Source: Cyanobacterium sp. HL-69 | Lineage (GTDB): Bacteria > Cyanobacteriota > Cyanobacteriia > Cyanobacteriales > Cyanobacteriaceae | Direction: 5' to 3' | Assembly: GCA_002813895.1 (NCBI GenBank) | Contig: CP024912.1 | Span: 1,426,001-1,490,000, forward strand | DNA length: 64,000 nucleotides | Part shown: one piece after another, positions 54,387 through 63,999 of the stretch | Numbering within the stretch: the stretch's first letter is position 1 | Layout: the number at the start of each line of letters is the position of its first letter | Program-made: the position numbers and the translations under genes | The notes under the pieces: model-generated | The model's input: only the letters and a program-made list of their open reading frames with translations | Told to the model about the DNA's origin: nothing | Database searches by the model: none

Positions 54387-54420
54387 GCGGAGGTTTTGTC
54401 CGTATTATAGGACACTCCGC
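54387..54420. terminator. Strong bulged hairpin between lepA and the MFS gene
   Basis: GCGGAG (54387-54392) pairs with CTCCGC (54415-54420), and TGTCC (54397-54401) pairs with GGACA (54410-54414). This gives an 11-bp stem with a 4-nt GTTT bulge and an 8-nt loop. It could be the lepA terminator (no T run), a processing site or a mobile hairpin element. Confidence 0.5.
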
Positions 54421-54475
54421 TATCTTTGATTCCCAATTGCTAACTAAATCACTTTTTCATCAAACCCTAATTGGT
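54421..54475. repeat. Dispersed intergenic repeat, truncated copy G
   Basis: Only the right end of the unit is seen: TTCCCAATTGCTAACTAAAT and CACTTTTTCATCAAACCCTA followed by ATT. It matches CACTTTTTCACCAACTCCTA in copy C and CACTTTTTCACCATAGCCTA in copy E. The CTA gives the lepA stop codon (TAG on the minus strand, 54467-54469). Confidence 0.5.
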
Positions 54476-56275
54476 AATTTTCAAAACAGCCATAAAAGCC
54501 TCTTGAGGTACATCTACTGTACCAAGAGATTTCATGCGCTTCTTACCTTTTGCTTGTTTTTGGAGGAGTTTTTTCTTACGACTAATATCACCGCCATAAC
54601 ACTTGGCTAAAACGTCTTTTCTAAGGGCTGGAATATGTTCACTAGCAATAACTTTTGCACCGATCGCCGCTTGAATAGGCACTTTAAATTGATGACGAGG
54701 AATCAATTCTTTTAGTTTTTCTGTCAAAGCTCGTCCAACCTGATAGGCTTTATCTCTATGGACAATCATGGCTAAAGCATCTACTGGCTCTTTATTTACC
54801 ATAATATCTAAGCGAATTAAGTTATTTTCTCGATAACCAATTAACTGATATTCCATACTAGCGTAACCACGAGAGCGGGATTTTAGTTGGTCAAAAAAGT
54901 CCGTTACCACTTCAGCGAGGGGTAATTCATAAATTAAATTAGTACGGTTGAGGGTAAAGTATTTCATATCGATGAATACTCCCCTTCGGGTTTGACACAA
55001 GTCCATCAAAGTACCCACGTAGGTTTCAGGAGTAATCATTTCAATTTTGATGTAGGGTTCTTCTATTTTTTGCCTTTTTTGAGGATCTGGCAATAAACTA
55101 GGATTATCAACCTTGATTATTTCCCCGTCGTTAGTGGTAACACGATAAATTACCGAAGGGGCTGTGGTAATTAAGTCTAAATTATATTCCCTTTCTAATC
55201 TTTCTTGGACGATTTCCATGTGTAGTAGTCCGAGGAAACCGCAACGGAAACCAAACCCCATGGCACTAGAGGTTTCAGGCTCATAGGAAAGGGAAGCATC
55301 ATTCAATTTTAGTTTTTCGAGGGCATCTTTGAGATCAGAATATTGATCCGCATCGATGGGGAAAAGCCCACAGAAGACCATGGGTTTGGCTTCGGTGTAG
55401 CCCGGTAATGGCTCTTTGGCGGGGTTGTTGACGAGGGTGATGGTATCCCCTACCCTTGCATCTTCTACGGCTTTGATGGAGGCGGCAAGATAGCCCACTT
55501 CCCCTGCATGGAGTTCATCCACGGGAATTTGGTTGGGAGATAAAATACCAATGTCATCTAAATCATACTGCTTTCCTGATGCCATTAATAAGATGCGATC
55601 GTTCTTTTTGAGAGAGCCATCGGTGACACGGAAATACACGATTACCCCCCGATAAGGGTCATAATAACTATCAAAAATTAACGCTCGAAAAGGCTTATGT
55701 ACGGTGTCAGCTGGAGGGGGAACACGATCAATAATAGCCTGTAAAATGTCATTAACACCAATGCCATTCTTTGCGGAAGCATGAATAATATTGGTACAGT
55801 CTAAACCGACAACTTCTTCTATCTCTTCAATGACTCGCTCAGGCTCTGCTCCTGGCAAATCAATTTTATTTAATACTGGAATAATCTCTAAATTATTCTC
55901 TAGGGCTAAATATACGTTGGCGAGGGTTTGAGCCTCTACCCCTTGGGAAGCATCCACCACCAACAAAGCCCCTTCACAGGCCGCTAGTGAGCGAGAAACT
56001 TCGTAGGAAAAGTCCACATGCCCAGGAGTATCAATTAAGTTTAAAACATATTCTTCGCCGTCCTTGCCTTTGTAGTTCATACGGGCGGCTTGGAGTTTGA
56101 TGGTAATGCCTCTTTCCCTTTCTAAATCCATGTTATCGAGAAATTGCTCTTTCATCTCCCGATCTCCTACCGTGTCGGTAGTTTGTAACATGCGGTCTGC
56201 CAATGTTGATTTACCATGGTCAATATGGGCAATGATGGAAAAGTTGCGCAGTCGTTTTACGGGAGCATCTGTCAT
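54467..56275 (-). CDS. lepA: Elongation factor 4 (LepA)
   Basis: LepA is a ribosomal GTPase that can back-translocate or aid stalled ribosomes and 30S biogenesis. The 602-residue length is typical. G1 is [16 protein letters not shown]2 [12 protein letters not shown]3 DTPGHVDF and G4 [11 protein letters not shown]. The LepA-specific C-terminal domain includes [16 protein letters not shown]-type sequence (here [20 protein letters not shown]) and [16 protein letters not shown]. All switch elements are intact. The stop codon lies in a dispersed-repeat end. Confidence 0.97.
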   Translation of the reverse strand: MTDAPVKRLRNFSIIAHIDHGKSTLADRMLQTTDTVGDREMKEQFLDNMDLERERGITIKLQAARMNYKGKDGEEYVLNLIDTPGHVDFSYEVSRSLAACEGALLVVDASQGVEAQTLANVYLALENNLEIIPVLNKIDLPGAEPERVIEEIEEVVGLDCTNIIHASAKNGIGVNDILQAIIDRVPPPADTVHKPFRALIFDSYYDPYRGVIVYFRVTDGSLKKNDRILLMASGKQYDLDDIGILSPNQIPVDELHAGEVGYLAASIKAVEDARVGDTITLVNNPAKEPLPGYTEAKPMVFCGLFPIDADQYSDLKDALEKLKLNDASLSYEPETSSAMGFGFRCGFLGLLHMEIVQERLEREYNLDLITTAPSVIYRVTTNDGEIIKVDNPSLLPDPQKRQKIEEPYIKIEMITPETYVGTLMDLCQTRRGVFIDMKYFTLNRTNLIYELPLAEVVTDFFDQLKSRSRGYASMEYQLIGYRENNLIRLDIMVNKEPVDALAMIVHRDKAYQVGRALTEKLKELIPRHQFKVPIQAAIGAKVIASEHIPALRKDVLAKCYGGDISRKKKLLQKQAKGKKRMKSLGTVDVPQEAFMAVLKITN

Positions 56276-56405
56276 AGCTATTATTTCTTTCGATGTTTGT
56301 TTTAGAAGGTTTTGGTTTTAGTATTTCTTTCGTTTATTTTAATATTATTTTGCTCAGACTGGTTGAGGAATTAAGAATTAGGCTCAAAACTAATGTATTT
56401 GACAT

Positions 56406-57032
56406 TCAATCATTAAGCTCATAGTTGCCAAAACTATGTTTACGAACATCTATATCACTATTAATACCATTTATCGTTGTTAGATGATTTAAGGTTTCTT
56501 TTCTATAATCTAGGCAAATATAGTCAATGACTTCCAAAACGACTATTTTGACAAAAGAAAAATCCCTGTTATATTCTTCAAAATTATCATCTTGATAGCT
56601 TTTAACTCTTTTGAAGACACTCTGTTTATCTATTCTTATTAGCTCAATAGTATTTTGTACGAGATTATCAAAAATTTCTTGATCCTCTGAAGTTAACAAA
56701 AAAACTACATCTAAACATTCTGGAAAACTATTTTCAATAATTTCTAATAAATATTGATTGAATAAATCTCTTCTTTGCTTTTTACCTTCATAATTTAATA
56801 ATTTCCAAGAATCAACTGATTGTGCTGACAATCTAAATGGACAGTTTATATTATTATTAATAACTTTAAAATGAGCGAAATGAGGCTCTTTTTTTATTCC
56901 TTTTTTGAAAAAAACTTCTTCACCACAACTTACACATCTTAAACCCAAATTTCTATAAGACGAATAATTTAATTGTGGGTCACTTGCTTCGATGATTTGA
57001 CCACCAAGATATATTGATTTTGCATATAACAT
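56406..57032 (-). CDS. CoiA-like protein with N-terminal zinc finger, short form
   Basis: The first 60 residues match the N-terminal region of CoiA-type competence nucleases: LRCVSCGEEVFFKKGIKKEP, then HFAH, with CxxC and HxxH as probable zinc ligands, and INCPFR soon after. The rest (about 70-208) is helical and acidic without the clear nuclease D-ExK motif I would expect, and at 208 residues it is shorter than CoiA (about 330). It may be a divergent or shortened relative. It is more AT-rich than its neighbours, suggesting accessory origin. No competence gene is adjacent. Confidence 0.6.
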   Translation of the reverse strand: MLYAKSIYLGGQIIEASDPQLNYSSYRNLGLRCVSCGEEVFFKKGIKKEPHFAHFKVINNNINCPFRLSAQSVDSWKLLNYEGKKQRRDLFNQYLLEIIENSFPECLDVVFLLTSEDQEIFDNLVQNTIELIRIDKQSVFKRVKSYQDDNFEEYNRDFSFVKIVVLEVIDYICLDYRKETLNHLTTINGINSDIDVRKHSFGNYELND

Positions 57033-57145
57033 TGTTTAAGTTACTCAAACACAAACCATAAGTAATAGATTAATTATAGCTTTAAGTATTCAGGCAACAT
57101 CATATGATATTGAAGACATATAAAAAATAAATTTAATATCTATTA

Positions 57146-57472
57146 TCATTTTTTGCTAACATATTGCACCAGTGCCAAATCCAAAACTTCTTGGCGAAAA
57201 TATTTACTCAAGTCTTCAGAAGTTAATAAGTCCACTTGACGCTTGAGTATTGACGATAATTCTAGTTCCATTTTGGTAAGGGAAATTAAACCAGGAATGT
57301 GTTCTGGATTAAATTCTACTAATACATCTATATCACTATCTTTATTAAAATCTGCCCTGAGTATTGAGCCAAATAAAGAGAGTTTTTGGATATGATGTTT
57401 TTTGCAAAAGGTATCGATCACACTTTGGGAGATAATTTGATTAATTCGGTTTTTAAGAGTATCAGTGTTCAT
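57146..57472 (-). CDS. MNT-type minimal nucleotidyltransferase (MntA-like antitoxin candidate), lone
   Basis: This 108-residue protein has the minimal nucleotidyltransferase motif GSILRADFNKDSDIDVLVEF (G-S-x3-R...SDIDxLV), with the catalytic Asp pair intact. In HEPN/MNT modules such proteins AMPylate and neutralise a HEPN RNase toxin. Here no HEPN gene is next to it: upstream is ridA (33 bp) and downstream the CoiA-like gene (113 bp). It is either a lone survivor of a toxin-antitoxin pair or acts on a distant partner. Confidence 0.85.
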   Translation of the reverse strand: MNTDTLKNRINQIISQSVIDTFCKKHHIQKLSLFGSILRADFNKDSDIDVLVEFNPEHIPGLISLTKMELELSSILKRQVDLLTSEDLSKYFRQEVLDLALVQYVSKK

Positions 57473-57505
57473 CGTAGAATCAATGATTATTTACTATTAA
57501 TTCTA

Positions 57506-57895
57506 TTATCCCCTAACGGCTATACATTCAATTTCCACTAAAACATCTTTAGGAAGACGGGCAACTTCGACACAGGCACGGGCGGGGGGATTTTCGGGGA
57601 AATATTGAGCATAAATTTCGTTCATGGGAACAAAATTATTTAAGTCACTGAGGAAAACACTGGTTTTAACTACGGCGGAAAAGTCAACCCCTGCTTCTTT
57701 TAAAATGGCTGCTAAATTTGCCATTACCTGTGTGGTTTGGGCTTGTATATCTCCGTCTCCTACCATTTCACCTTGGGCATTGAGGGGAATTTGCCCGGCG
57801 ACAAAGATTAATTCTCCTGTAACTGCGATCGCCTGATTATAGGGGCCCACTGGTGCAGGGGCTTTATCAGTATAAATAACTTTTTTGCTGGTCAT
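57506..57895 (-). CDS. ridA: Reactive intermediate/imine deaminase RidA
   Basis: RidA hydrolyses reactive 2-aminoacrylate and other enamines/imines released by PLP enzymes. The 129-residue trimeric-type protein has APAPVGPYNQAIAVTGELIF, VAGQIPLNAQGEMV, the active-site Arg in PPARACVEVARLPKDVLVEI and the final IECIAV. All signature residues are present. It is the first of two minus-strand genes with the MNT protein 33 bp downstream, but a functional link between them is doubtful. Confidence 0.95.
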   Translation of the reverse strand: MTSKKVIYTDKAPAPVGPYNQAIAVTGELIFVAGQIPLNAQGEMVGDGDIQAQTTQVMANLAAILKEAGVDFSAVVKTSVFLSDLNNFVPMNEIYAQYFPENPPARACVEVARLPKDVLVEIECIAVRG

Positions 57896-58078
57896 GGTAT
57901 GAAAATAAATATGATCAAAGTTAATGATACCAGCTTTTGAAGAGTTATCAGCCAGTCATCTGCTTAAACAATTTAACAAAAACAAGACGAAATGAAACTT
58001 CAGCTATTTTGGGGCGGGGTTGGATAACCTAACACTTTTACCACTAACCCCAGAGAATAAAATAATATTATATTATTA

Positions 58079-58339
<261 letters not shown>

Positions 58340-58466
58340 TTACCGAGTTTTGTTTTTTATTAATGATTTCTCAATTTCAGCTTTACTTTATCGCAGTATA
58401 GGCTCTAGGCTACCTTTTCTGATATATAACTTTAAACTCTGTAACAATTTTTATTTTTTCTTTTCA

Positions 58467-59021
58467 TTATTCTCCATTCAGGCTACTATGATCTTTGGCG
58501 AAGCACACACCACAAACTCCCCATCTATCTAACTCGCCTGAGGGTGTTGGGCTATGGCAACGGGGACAGGGGGGAATGAGGTACGATCTCACCTTAATCT
58601 TATTTAACCACTGTTGTAGGGCCTCTTGGGGGGTGATGGGAGAAGATTCTACGGCGGTGGGGGTATCAATGCCCAAAATGGTGGGATTAACTAAGTTTGT
58701 TTCTTCTTCGGGTTCAACTAAACTTTTTTGATACCATTTAGCGGTAGTAAACCGTATATCCTTCACAGATTCATTTAAACGACGGTTTATTTTCTTGAGT
58801 AAAGTATATCTTTGGAGGGATAAATTTTGAGCATAAGCACTACTAGAAGTTGATACCCATAAAATATCATCCTTAAGGGCGATCGGTTTAGTATGTTGTG
58901 CTACCCTATGATTAACCACAGTAAACCAACACTTTACCAATAGCTGGTATCTTCTTTGGGTTTCCCACTGAGGTTGAGCTAAAATGGCATCTAATAACTT
59001 ATCAATTGATTCAAAAGTCAT
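58467..59021 (-). CDS. dciA: DciA-like (DUF721) protein with C-terminal zinc ribbon
   Basis: The N-terminal part (about residues 1-115) matches the DUF721/DciA family, the ancestral bacterial helicase loader or operator for DnaB: LDAILAQPQWETQRRYQLLV, VNHRVAQHTKPI and LWVSTSSSAYAQNLSLQRYT. The C-terminus (about 155-184) has CPRC...CGVCF, a probable zinc ribbon. I chose ATG 59021, where the family begins; the longer frame would run into the divergent SPOR-like gene. Only 6 bp separate the two start codons. DciA function in cyanobacteria is inferred from the family. Confidence 0.83.
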   Translation of the reverse strand: MTFESIDKLLDAILAQPQWETQRRYQLLVKCWFTVVNHRVAQHTKPIALKDDILWVSTSSSAYAQNLSLQRYTLLKKINRRLNESVKDIRFTTAKWYQKSLVEPEEETNLVNPTILGIDTPTAVESSPITPQEALQQWLNKIKVRSYLIPPCPRCHSPTPSGELDRWGVCGVCFAKDHSSLNGE

Positions 59022-59027
59022 GAGTTT

Positions 59028-59942
59028 ATGAGTGAGAAAGAAACATCCATACATCCCCTTGTTCAACTTACCTTAAAAAACATCGATTTCGATCTAAGTT
59101 TTGAACTTCAGCAATTTGAAGAATCCCAAAAACAGCCAGTGGAATCTTTGGCGGTAATGGAATCATCCCCCATACCTCGTGACTTACCAAAACAACCCAT
59201 CGATTATCACTTTGTTTCTCCTCCCCCATCCCCAGAAGATGATGATGATAATATTCCCGTTGCCTCCCGTATCATTACCGATAAATATAGTCTCAAGGAA
59301 ATTCTTTTTACCCCTTGGGCAATGTTTGGCTTAATTATTTTCATCGCCACCAACGCTCTAATTTTCATCACTTGGGATTTAAATTCTTCTCAAAGACAAC
59401 TAGCAGAAAATAATAATTCTGTGGCACAGGAGTTAGAAAATAATGAGACTATCGAAGAAAGTTTATCGGCAAATAACGGTGAAGAAATATCACCTCCTGC
59501 CACACCAGAGGAAGAAATTAGTTTTGAATTACCCTCCCCCCCTAACTTACCTTCTCCTCTACCCACAGATAACGGGGAAAATGTAGAGAATAGTCAGGGT
59601 GATAATAGTAATCTTTATCCTGATTTAAAAACCGCCCTCCTCAGTGAAGCGGTGATGTATTTAGCCCAAACAGATAGTCAAAATCTGCCGACAGTTAACC
59701 CAGGGCAAGGTAATGTGGATAGTAGCGCTAATTCTCCTCAATATCATCTGATTACTGATTATAAAAGTGCCGAACATTTTGCTAAAGTGCGGGAAATGAT
59801 TCCTAGTGCTGTGGTAACAAATATCAATCAGGAGATAAAAATTCAGTTAGGAGTTTTTAGTGATAACACAGAGGCACAGCAACAGGCACAAAGGTTGCAA
59901 CAAAATCAGCAGTTGCCTGTAAGTGTTATTGCTACTAGATAA
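59028..59942 (+). CDS. Single-pass membrane protein with SPOR-like C-terminus
   Basis: The 304-residue protein has a cytoplasmic acidic N-terminus (about 1-98), one membrane helix (PWAMFGLIIFIATNALIFIT, about 102-121), a long disordered Glu/Asn/Pro/Ser-rich stretch and a C-terminal fold (about 240-304, YHLITDYKSAEHFAK...EIKIQLGVFSDNTEAQQQAQ) with the QLGVFSDxxxAxxxAxxL pattern of SPOR domains, which bind denuded peptidoglycan at septa. The septal role is inference. It starts 6 bp from dciA, head to head. Confidence 0.78.
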   Translation: MSEKETSIHPLVQLTLKNIDFDLSFELQQFEESQKQPVESLAVMESSPIPRDLPKQPIDYHFVSPPPSPEDDDDNIPVASRIITDKYSLKEILFTPWAMFGLIIFIATNALIFITWDLNSSQRQLAENNNSVAQELENNETIEESLSANNGEEISPPATPEEEISFELPSPPNLPSPLPTDNGENVENSQGDNSNLYPDLKTALLSEAVMYLAQTDSQNLPTVNPGQGNVDSSANSPQYHLITDYKSAEHFAKVREMIPSAVVTNINQEIKIQLGVFSDNTEAQQQAQRLQQNQQLPVSVIATR

Positions 59943-59970
59943 TTGAGAATAAATAAAGGAAATATTAACT

Positions 59971-60201
59971 ATGCAGATTAGTGAAAAAATTACAATTCAA
60001 GTTACTCCCCAAATAGCAAAAGCCTATCAGTCAGCCACCGAAAAAGAAAAGCAGCATTTAAGTGCAATCGCTTCTCTATTTTTTGATGAAGATGTAAAAG
60101 AGGACATTGACTTTTTTGGTAAGATAATGGATGAAATTAGTGATAGGGCTATTTCTCGGGGCTTAACTCCTGAAATTTTGGCAGAGATTCTTAATGACTA
60201 A
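59971..60201 (+). CDS. Putative antitoxin of PIN-domain toxin
   Basis: The 76-residue acidic protein (MQISEKITIQVTPQIAKAYQ...SRGLTPEILAEILND) is helical and overlaps the following PIN gene by 8 bp, the usual arrangement for an antitoxin. The N-terminal beta-strand-like segment ITIQVTPQIAKAYQ could be a ribbon-helix-helix-type DNA-binding part. The C-terminal RGLTPEILAEIL recurs in antitoxins paired with COG1569-type PIN proteins. Promoter autoregulation is likely but not seen. Confidence 0.78.
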   Translation: MQISEKITIQVTPQIAKAYQSATEKEKQHLSAIASLFFDEDVKEDIDFFGKIMDEISDRAISRGLTPEILAEILND

Positions 60202-60619
60202 CCTACCGAAATATGTATTGGATACAAACGTTATAGTCAGTGCCTTATTGTTTAAAAACAGTCCGCCACGTCAACTATTAGACAGAGTAAGAAAATCAGG
60301 AATAATTTTAATGTCTGAAGAGATTTGGGCGGAAGTGGAAGAGGTTTTAAATAGACCAAAATTTAAGAAATATATTACTTCAGGTGAAAAAAAGTTATTT
60401 TTAATTGAATTATTTAATATTGTTGACTTTATCAAAGTTACTGAAAAAATTACAGCGTGTAGAGATGCCAAGGATAACAAGTTTTTGGAATTAGCAGTCA
60501 GTGGTTTAGCTACTGCAATTATTAGTGGGGATAATGACTTGCTCATATTACATCCCTTTCAAGGTATTTCTATTCTTAGTGTAAAAACATTTTTGGAATC
60601 AAACTATTTGACTGAATAG
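60194..60619 (+). CDS. PIN-domain ribonuclease toxin (COG1569 type)
   Basis: The 141-residue protein has the PIN fold acid residues: Asp in YVLDTNVIVSALL, Glu in MSEEIWAEVEEVL, Asp in CRDAKDNKFLELAV and Asp in IISGDNDLLIL. The set is complete, so it should be an active Mg2+-dependent RNase. With the upstream antitoxin (8-bp overlap) it forms a two-gene type II toxin-antitoxin module. Its cleavage target is unknown. Confidence 0.9.
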   Translation: MTNLPKYVLDTNVIVSALLFKNSPPRQLLDRVRKSGIILMSEEIWAEVEEVLNRPKFKKYITSGEKKLFLIELFNIVDFIKVTEKITACRDAKDNKFLELAVSGLATAIISGDNDLLILHPFQGISILSVKTFLESNYLTE

Positions 60620-60687
60620 TTAATGTCAATAAAGAATATTTTTCTTTTCTACTTTGTCTTAAAATACTTGAACAATTCAAAAATAAA

Positions 60688-61977
60688 TTAGTGAAGGTTA
60701 AATAATAAGATTAAACTAATATATTTACCCCAAAAAAGAATAAATATAAAGTATTCGTTTTGTTTATTAATAAGTATAAATGCTGTAAAAAAACAAATAA
60801 AATAAGAAGTTAAAATAGAAAATAAAGAGCTATGCCAATGGTTAAATTGGAGAAGATAAAATATGGCAATACCTAAAGTAATAAAGCTCAAGATACAAAA
60901 GAAATAACCCCAAGATTTGGGGTAGGGTATCCATGGAGGTTGTCTGACAATTTCCCCCAATACATAGCCAGATACGATCGCCATGGGAATGTATAATGAA
61001 ACTAGACTAATATAATTGTGAGATGGATTTAAAAATAAAGTTATAACAAGGGATAAAAAAAACCAAATTAAGCATAATTTTCCCCAACTATAGTTTTTAT
61101 TTTTGAGAGCAGAAATAAAACCGAAACAACCAATTACAATCCAAGAAGAAAATTTACTCAATACATTAACAATCGAATATTGAGAGTAATATAATGTGTC
61201 CAACGTTGGTAACTCCATGTCAATTAACGGGTAATTATCTTCCCTAGTGTGTAGATATTCCCCCCCATACCACAACATCGCTGGTATGATGCCCAACATT
61301 ATTCCCAACCAAAAATAACTAGAGTTTAATAAACGTGGAGTATCCCACCATAAAAAAATAAGTGCGATCGCACCTAACAATATCGCAATATCCCACCCCA
61401 AAGCAAGAGAAATTAAAGAAAGACTAATGCCCACCCCCAAAGCCCATCGTAAATCCCGACGAGAGATGAGAATAGATAGAAAGAAAAAAATCTCACAACA
61501 TAACCTTACCCCATCAAACATCGCCAAACGACCATAGAAAATGACAGGAGTAGTGGTAAGATAAACCAAAGCCGCAAACAGAGCATAGAAGCGGATAGGA
61601 AACAACTCCCTACCCAAACAATAAAGCAGAGGCACAGATAACGCCGTTAAAGTCGCCCCCACAATACGAGTAGCAAATTCATTAAAACCCCACACATCAT
61701 AAGCAACCGCCGTCAAAATGTGCATTAAAGGAGGTTTTGTACCATAAAAACTCTCTGTATAATGGGGAAATAACCAATTTAAATTATTAGAAAAAGACTG
61801 ATAAATTTCCGTTGTTATCTCTGCAAAAAAATATTCTCTGCCATCATAAAAGGGTAAATTACCAAGGTTAACGGTACATAAAAAAAAAGCTCCTAAAAAT
61901 AAAAAAGAAATTATCACTAACTCTTGTTTATAGTAAATAGAGCCGAACTTATAGCGAAATATTCCGCCTAAAAACAT
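60688..61977 (-). CDS. Membrane glycosyltransferase, GT39/ArnT-like
   Basis: The 429-residue polytopic protein has about 10-12 helices. It shows the N-terminal catalytic-type motif DGREYFFAEI and the loop FYGTKPPLMHILTAVAYDVW, which match the polyisoprenyl-phosphate-dependent transferases (ArnT/PMT group) that use a lipid-linked sugar on the outer membrane face. The large C-terminal soluble domain of ArnT is missing, as in many bacterial family members. Donor and acceptor are unknown. It is a single gene convergent with the PIN toxin. Confidence 0.8.
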   Translation of the reverse strand: MFLGGIFRYKFGSIYYKQELVIISFLFLGAFFLCTVNLGNLPFYDGREYFFAEITTEIYQSFSNNLNWLFPHYTESFYGTKPPLMHILTAVAYDVWGFNEFATRIVGATLTALSVPLLYCLGRELFPIRFYALFAALVYLTTTPVIFYGRLAMFDGVRLCCEIFFFLSILISRRDLRWALGVGISLSLISLALGWDIAILLGAIALIFLWWDTPRLLNSSYFWLGIMLGIIPAMLWYGGEYLHTREDNYPLIDMELPTLDTLYYSQYSIVNVLSKFSSWIVIGCFGFISALKNKNYSWGKLCLIWFFLSLVITLFLNPSHNYISLVSLYIPMAIVSGYVLGEIVRQPPWIPYPKSWGYFFCILSFITLGIAIFYLLQFNHWHSSLFSILTSYFICFFTAFILINKQNEYFIFILFWGKYISLILLFNLH

Positions 61978-62292
61978 CGAAAAATATAATTATAATTACT
62001 ATTAATAAAATTACAGAAGAATTAAAAACAAGTTCTTTGTCTTTAACAAAATATTCTTAATACTCTCTAGCCTAACACAATTTCAAATATTATTTCATTT
62101 CAACATTTATACATCAATCAATAAAACAGGGGGTTTAACCCCCTTGTCTCTAAATTTTTAATGGTTATTCTGCTACTAATTAATTATAAATTATTACTAA
62201 AAATTTACAAAAAAACAAAAATATTAGTTATAGCAAAATAACCTTAAATTATTCATTATCACTTCTCAATTATTGATTATCAATTATTAAAT
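61978..62292. other. AT-rich spacer with palindromic hairpin upstream of GT39-like gene
   Basis: This 315-bp spacer is downstream of argS and upstream of the GT39-like gene. AAGGGGGTTAAACCCCCT-type hairpin sequence (plus strand GGGGG at 62129-62133, CCCCC at 62139-62143) is of the same general type as the 20-bp palindromes. A TTATCACTTCTCAATTATTG tract precedes the argS stop. Confidence 0.55.
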
Positions 62293-63999
62293 CTACATTC
62301 TTTCTAATACAGAAATTCCTAACAAAGATAAACCTAATTTAATTACCTTAGCAGTCAAATCAGCCAAAATTAAACGAGATAACTTAATATCATCCTCAGC
62401 TTGTAAAATAGGACATTGGTCATAAAATTGATTAAACTTTTGACTCAATTCAAACAAATACAAACAAAGTCGATTCGGCAATAAATCTCGCTCAACTTCC
62501 TTAATAATAAAATCTAACTGTAAAAGATGTTTTGCTAAAACTAACTCACTCTCTTCTTTAATAATCAAAGATTGATTAATTTCCAGATTTTCTAAATCAA
62601 TATTACCTTTACGACTAATTCCCTGTACTCTCACATAAGCATACAAAAGATAAGGAGCAGTATTACCCTGTAAAGCCAACATTTTATCAAAGCTAAATTT
62701 GTAATCAGTGGTGCGATTTTGACTTAAATCAGCATATTTTACAGCACTCAAACCCACTACTTTACTAACATGATTAATAAAGGTTTCATCCTCATTTCTT
62801 TTCTCACTTTCAAGGCGACTTTCTAAGTCTTTTTTAGCTCGATTAATGGCTTCATCTAACAAATCTTTTAAGCGGATAGTTTCTCCAGATCTAGTCTTGA
62901 TTTTTTTACCATCTTCTGCTAAAACTAACCCAAAAGGAACATGGATTAATTCTACATTTTCGGGGATGAAATTAGCTTTTTGGGCTACTTGGAAAACTTG
63001 AGTAAAATGGTTACTTTGTCCCGCATCGGTAACATAAACAATTTTAGTGGCTTTATCTTCTTCGATGCGGTATTTTAGACACGCTAAATCAGTGGTTGCA
63101 TAGTTGTAACCCCCATCAGATTTCTGTACAATTAGGGGTAAAGGATCACCTTGTTTATTAACAAAGTTATCAAGGAAAACACACTTAGCCCCTTGATCTT
63201 CTACTAATAAATTTTCTTCTTCTAAAGCATTAATAACTGCGGGTAAAAAGGGATTATAAAAAGATTCTCCTCTTTCAGTTAATTCTATGTCTAAAAGATT
63301 ATAAATAACTTCAAATTCTTTTCTTGATTGTTCACACAAAAGTTGCCATGCTTTAATGCTTTCAGGATCTTTACTTTGTAATTTTACTACTTCTTGACGG
63401 GCTTCTTCTTTAAATTCAGAATCTTGGTCAAATTTTAATTTTGCCTGTTTATATAAAGTGACTAAATCACCAATGGCAACGGCATTGGCGGTGGTTAATA
63501 CTTCGGGTTTTTCTTGGCGTAAAAAAGCAATTAACATCCCAAATTGGGTACCCCAATCCCCCACATGGTTTAGTCTTAGGACATCATGCCCTCTAAATTC
63601 TAAAATTCGGGCAATGCTATCACCGATAATGGTTGAGCGTAAATGCCCTACGTGCATTTCTTTGGCGATGTTGGGGCTAGAAAAGTCGATGATGGTTTTT
63701 CCTTGAGAGTCAATTTTTGTTACCCCTAAACGCTCATCCTGATAGGCTGAGGTGATTTGTTGGGCGATATATTCGGGTTTGATGGTAATGTTGATAAATC
63801 CTGGCCCTGCAATTTGCAAAGGTTGACAAAATTCTTCTAAGTTTATATTATCAACTATACGCTGGGCGATCGCCCTTGGATTATCTTTCAACTCTTTGGC
63901 AAGGGGAAGAGCCACATTACATTGATAATCCCCAAATCGAGGATTAGTAGCAGGTACCACCAAAGGCTCCATAAGGGTAACATCATCCCCAAAAGTTTG
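62293..63999 (-). CDS. argS: Arginyl-tRNA synthetase (5' end outside window)
   Basis: ArgRS charges tRNA-Arg. The HIGH-type signature is HVGH in [15 protein letters not shown]. The N-terminal Add-1 domain begins in [20 protein letters not shown], and the C-terminal DALR domain ends [14 protein letters not shown]. An ATG exists at 63972, but the frame stays open to the window edge and reads QTFGDDVTL before it, as expected for the N-terminal domain, so the true start is a few tens of codons further. About 570 residues are visible of an expected 580-590. Confidence 0.95.
   Translation of the reverse strand, partial: QTFGDDVTLMEPLVVPATNPRFGDYQCNVALPLAKELKDNPRAIAQRIVDNINLEEFCQPLQIAGPGFINITIKPEYIAQQITSAYQDERLGVTKIDSQGKTIIDFSSPNIAKEMHVGHLRSTIIGDSIARILEFRGHDVLRLNHVGDWGTQFGMLIAFLRQEKPEVLTTANAVAIGDLVTLYKQAKLKFDQDSEFKEEARQEVVKLQSKDPESIKAWQLLCEQSRKEFEVIYNLLDIELTERGESFYNPFLPAVINALEEENLLVEDQGAKCVFLDNFVNKQGDPLPLIVQKSDGGYNYATTDLACLKYRIEEDKATKIVYVTDAGQSNHFTQVFQVAQKANFIPENVELIHVPFGLVLAEDGKKIKTRSGETIRLKDLLDEAINRAKKDLESRLESEKRNEDETFINHVSKVVGLSAVKYADLSQNRTTDYKFSFDKMLALQGNTAPYLLYAYVRVQGISRKGNIDLENLEINQSLIIKEESELVLAKHLLQLDFIIKEVERDLLPNRLCLYLFELSQKFNQFYDQCPILQAEDDIKLSRLILADLTAKVIKLGLSLLGISVLERM

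Noticed and set aside
14371-54475. CRISPR array explanation for the recurring units
   Set aside because: Copies are kilobases apart, degenerate and without regular spacers or cas genes.
59971-60619. Larger defence island around the PIN module
   Set aside because: Flanking genes (SPOR-like protein, GT39-like transferase) are ordinary; only a two-gene toxin-antitoxin pair is supported.
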